Assembly: GCA_964035545.1 (NCBI GenBank) | Contig: CAXIUT010000032.1 | Coordinates: forward strand, 1-64,000 | From: Bugula neritina | Lineage: Eukaryota > Bryozoa > Gymnolaemata > Cheilostomatida > Bugulidae | Length of the DNA: 64,000 bases | Direction: 5' to 3' | Shown here: one piece after another, positions 61,428 through 64,000 of the stretch | Layout: every line of letters starts with the position of its first letter | How positions within the stretch are numbered: the stretch's first letter is position 1 | Program-made: the position numbers and the translations under genes | The notes under the pieces: generated by a model | Databases searched by the model: none | What the model saw: the letters and a program-made list of their open reading frames with translations, nothing else | What the model was told of the DNA's origin: nothing

Positions 61428-61787
61428 TCAATAGATAATTTACAACCATTTTGAAGAACCTCTCGACACCAACTCATAAGCATCATTCATAAAACTATCA
61501 AACAACCCATCCAAATAATACACCAGCATCGACACCGACCCCTTCACCGCACTTGAACAAGACATAAGCAAGATGCAACAAAAATCAGCATTAAAACTAC
61601 ACAGCATAAAGAACAAATTAAATAGATTATAAGGATAGCGTCGATAGTAAGGAGTAAAGAGATGTAGGGCACTACTGTAAGAAGATAAATAAAATATAAG
61701 AACAACTTTTCGATAGATAATTAATATAGAAGACAACTAAATAAAAGATGATTGCAAATTTTAGATGGATTAGAATTTAAATTACAT
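61428..61787 (-). CDS. Small hydrophobic protein
   Basis: Frame of 119 residues beginning MEFKFESIENLQSS. Two or three hydrophobic stretches (SILIIYRKVVLIFYL, LFNLFFMLCSFNADFCCILL) and four to five cysteines suggest a membrane protein. It may be the 3' exon of one gene with the ORF at 61819-62043, but no short intron joins them cleanly. Confidence 0.35.
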
Positions 61788-61818
61788 CAAAAGCAAATAA
61801 CTATCACCGAAAAAACAA

Positions 61819-62043
61819 TCATAAACAAATAGTAAAAGTCAAAAATAGATAATTTTATTCACTAGAAAATTCAAGACAACTATCATAAACCAAAAGAATG
61901 AAGTCTAGCGGATAAGTCAACTCACAAGTATCTCTGACCAAAAGAATCAACAATAGAAACTGTTTGAAATCCAAGTAAAAGTAAAACACAAAAAAGGAAT
62001 GTAGAAAAGAAGTTAGAAGTAGAAGCAGTAGTGTGTCTGGCAA
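61819..62043 (-). CDS. Small Leu-rich hydrophobic ORF
   Basis: 74 residues starting MPDTLLLLLLTSFLHSFFVF, which could be a signal anchor plus a second hydrophobic segment. Possibly the 5' exon of the gene ending at 61428. Weak support. Confidence 0.3.
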
Positions 62044-62114
62044 GAAAGGTCGAGTCTATTAGGAGATCCTTTCCTTGTACTCTATCCCTAAACTACTTGC
62101 AATGTAAGTCAAAT

Positions 62115-62192
62115 GATATCTATCTTATAGTGAAGAGTATCTATCTATCTTATAGTGAAGGGTATCTATCTATCTTATAGTAAACAGTATCT
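62115..62192. repeat. About 25-bp tandem repeat, 3 copies
   Basis: Unit TATCTATCTATCTTATAGTG plus AAGAG with substitutions. It lies just 3' of the methyltransferase stop. Confidence 0.8.
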
Positions 62193-62212
62193 TTAAATAA
62201 TAACAGTGCCTA

Positions 62213-62972
62213 TCATCGATATATTCTAAATATCTGTACTCTCTGGTCGTTATAATCGGGATGATACCCTTCTATTTTCTGATAGTTGATTTCTTTTTCA
62301 ATCAAATACAACTCCAAAGTCCTGCTCTACAGATAATCGTCGGATTGCTATAATTTCTTTCTAAAAAACAAACCATCATTCCATCCTTTCCCATCCATCT
62401 CAACTGATACTTCAAATCGTTCAATCCTCCTCCCTAGCAAACCACAGTCATGTTTATCTTAGATAGCAAATGAACTAAACACTCCTCTTTCTGCTCTGAT
62501 GAAGTGCTCGATTGACATGACATCTCTTCACACTTACCCAAACACTACTCCTTTTTCCTTTGTTATTATATTAAGTACCAATTAGCAACCACAAATTCTA
62601 CTTTCCCTTTGATCATCGACTTGTTCAGTGATACGTTTCTCTATGCCAGATCTTTGACAGAAGACACATCTGCCATCACTACGTTGACTCCTAGACAACC
62701 TAGATATATTCCTAACAGGCCAGTTCCACAACCAAGCTCAAGTACTGTTTTACCTGATAGTGAAATAGCTCCTTCTTCTATGAGAAAATGCAAAGTTTTA
62801 GCCAATACTATAGCCTAGATAGATAAGATAGTACTGAAGTGGAGGTCCTGGCTCCTGAACCAACAAGCATATTACTACTCTATAACACCCGAATCACATT
62901 TCCTTCGATAAAATCTTCATAGTCGTCCAGCTTTATCTGTTTTGGAAATATTGATGACTACTATGCATACAT
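62213..62972 (-). CDS. Class I methyltransferase, METTL21-like
   Basis: About 239 residues with a 20-nt intron at 62815-62834 and a less certain one at 62526-62545. The SAM-binding motif I is VLELGCGTGLLGIYLGCLGV, followed by VVMADVSS with the acidic residue and a FVVANW motif. The N-terminal GNVIRVLES..NMLVGSGAR region matches the MTF16/METTL21 family, which methylates lysines on non-histone proteins. The C-terminal exon (MDGKGWNDGLFFRKKL) depends on the second intron, so the tail is provisional. Confidence 0.65.
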
Positions 62973-63118
62973 AGTTGATAATAATAAACAATAATAACTA
63001 AGCATTAACTATTCAGTCATATTTTATAAATTAACCCTTCATATTTATAAATTAATATTAATGTACATATAATAAGACTTTAATAAAATAAGAATTGACT
63101 GGCAATATCACTAAACTA
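62973..63118. other. Intergenic, AT-rich
   Basis: 146 bp. No feature is recognised. Confidence 0.35.
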
Positions 63119-63605
63119 TCATTTATGCATTCTCTATTTTATATTCCATTTATTCAATATCAGACACCTAGAATATTCTTCAACAATTTTCTAAAATAAC
63201 CACATCCGTACCACTTTATCCTCCTCACTCATATAACTCCAATCTCTCTAGACCAACTTCAACAACTCCATAGGATTCAACTCAGGATACTTCTATTCCG
63301 CCTGCTTAATGATACTTTGCTTCCAAAGATGCTAGGCCAATATCGAAGAATTACTATTAGAAATCCAACTAAAAAAAGAATTACACTTCTTTGTTATATC
63401 CACGATCTTCATATCATCTCATTTACAAACTACTGAGCAGGCAATGAATTCATATTGTCCATATCAGCATCAAGATCTATTACTTCTTGAATAGCCGGTC
63501 GGTTTTTCTGTCTTGTCTTCTTCACCTACCTTCGTCAAATCAATCTTACTTTATATTGCCATTCTCTTTCTACTTTTTCGATAAAATCTTTTGTGAGTTA
63601 GACAT
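63119..63605 (-). CDS. Small HMG-box-like protein
   Basis: About 148 residues with two 20-nt introns (63530-63549 and 63407-63426). A basic N-terminus (ILSKKEKENGNIKEVKKTRQ) is followed by a region resembling an HMG box: FFSWI..., AEEKYPELNPMELLKLVERDW, SYMSEEDKVVRM. The fit is partial, with the first helix diverged. Possibly DNA-binding (inference). Confidence 0.5.
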
Positions 63606-63682
63606 ATCAAATATTTATCATATTCAATATTATTCAAAATTTATTTATAAACTCTTAAAATATATCAATAATGATTGGATGA

Positions 63683-64000
63683 TCACTCTTCAACACTTTT
63701 TTACACCTTTTATACCCTCTACTAGATAACTTGCTCCTAAATTTACACCTAAAAGTCTTCAATGTTATCAATGTTGTCAATCAACTCCTGAAAAGAATAT
63801 TCTTAACCTTTGAAAAATTGTTAAATCTTCTTCTTATTGTTCTACATCCATTCTATCAACTATCCTTAACGTTTAGCCTCTTCTTACAGCCTTTACTCCT
63901 TCAGTAGCTCTTCATCCAATGCCTCTTGATCACCAAAATATTCCTAGTCGATAGATCTTCTGATCTGAGCTGTTGTTTTAGCAGGGGCAACAGGTATTTC
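63683..64000 (-). CDS. C-terminal part of a charged coiled-coil protein (partial)
   Basis: The window cuts this gene at its right edge. About 105 residues are visible, strongly acidic and helical (TTAQIRRSIDEEYFGDEEAL, ELIDNIDNIEDF), ending with UGA at 63683. The family is not recognisable from this part. Confidence 0.5.

Noticed and set aside
1-64000. Ciliate code with UAR=Gln (table 6)
   Set aside because: Conserved Glu positions in dynein-2, TTLL, kinases, CAP-Gly and helicase consistently carry UAA/UAG.

Overview
This is ciliate (macronuclear-type) DNA. UGA is the only stop: kilobases of conserved coding sequence run through UAA and UAG. At conserved positions UAA/UAG fall where glutamate is expected, not glutamine: dynein-2 heavy chain HPDN-x-LIAEV (41631), PTG-x-R (42399) and the AAA3 P-loop G-R-x-GCGKS (42977); tubulin ligase KPG-x-(S/T)NRG; kinase KP-x-N and AP-x; CAP-Gly WIGI-x-W; helicase D-x-CD. 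UAR=Glu with UGA stop is the peritrich nuclear code (NCBI table 30), so the best fit is a peritrich such as a Vorticella or Epistylis relative. Telomeric repeats are (CCCCAA/GGGGTT)n, introns are nearly all 20-23 nt GT...AG, and intergenic gaps are often 10-100 bp.

Layout. A CCCCAA telomere opens the window at 1-87. Genes then follow to 32342: axonemal dynein intermediate chain DNAI3; a kinase and a long helical protein; a gene whose 3' end is telomeric repeat; a heptad-repeat secreted protein; a coiled-coil protein; a PDK1-like kinase; a RING-CH/FHA protein; a pseudokinase with membrane domain; a RING-H2 membrane protein; a Dbp5/DDX19-like helicase; tubulin chaperone E; a C2H2 protein; a protein kinase; a MORN protein; an Aurora-like kinase; a TTLL ligase; and a mitochondrial carrier. 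A GGGGTT array at 32419-32493 runs into 200 Ns (32494-32693). After the gap come a WD40 fragment, two weak ORFs, a GPI8-like protease, a small membrane protein, the 12-kb dynein-2 heavy chain, a second TTLL, small secreted/membrane proteins, an SDR epimerase, a second gene carrying telomeric repeats, two ciliate-type unknowns, an ELMO-domain protein, CEP104, a methyltransferase, an HMG-like protein, and a partial gene at the right edge.

Theme. Many genes serve cilia or microtubules: DNAI3, DYNC2H1, CEP104, TBCE, two TTLLs, an Aurora-like kinase and a MORN protein. The strangest feature is five telomere-type arrays besides the left telomere and the gap-edge array counted together with it as candidates for ends: arrays at 7164, 7717, 12741, 13521 and 54240 lie inside the contigs. 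Two of them are read as coding sequence (Pro-Thr and Gln-Pro tails). Telomeric tracts are also fused to a 22-bp satellite whose core recurs beside another array.
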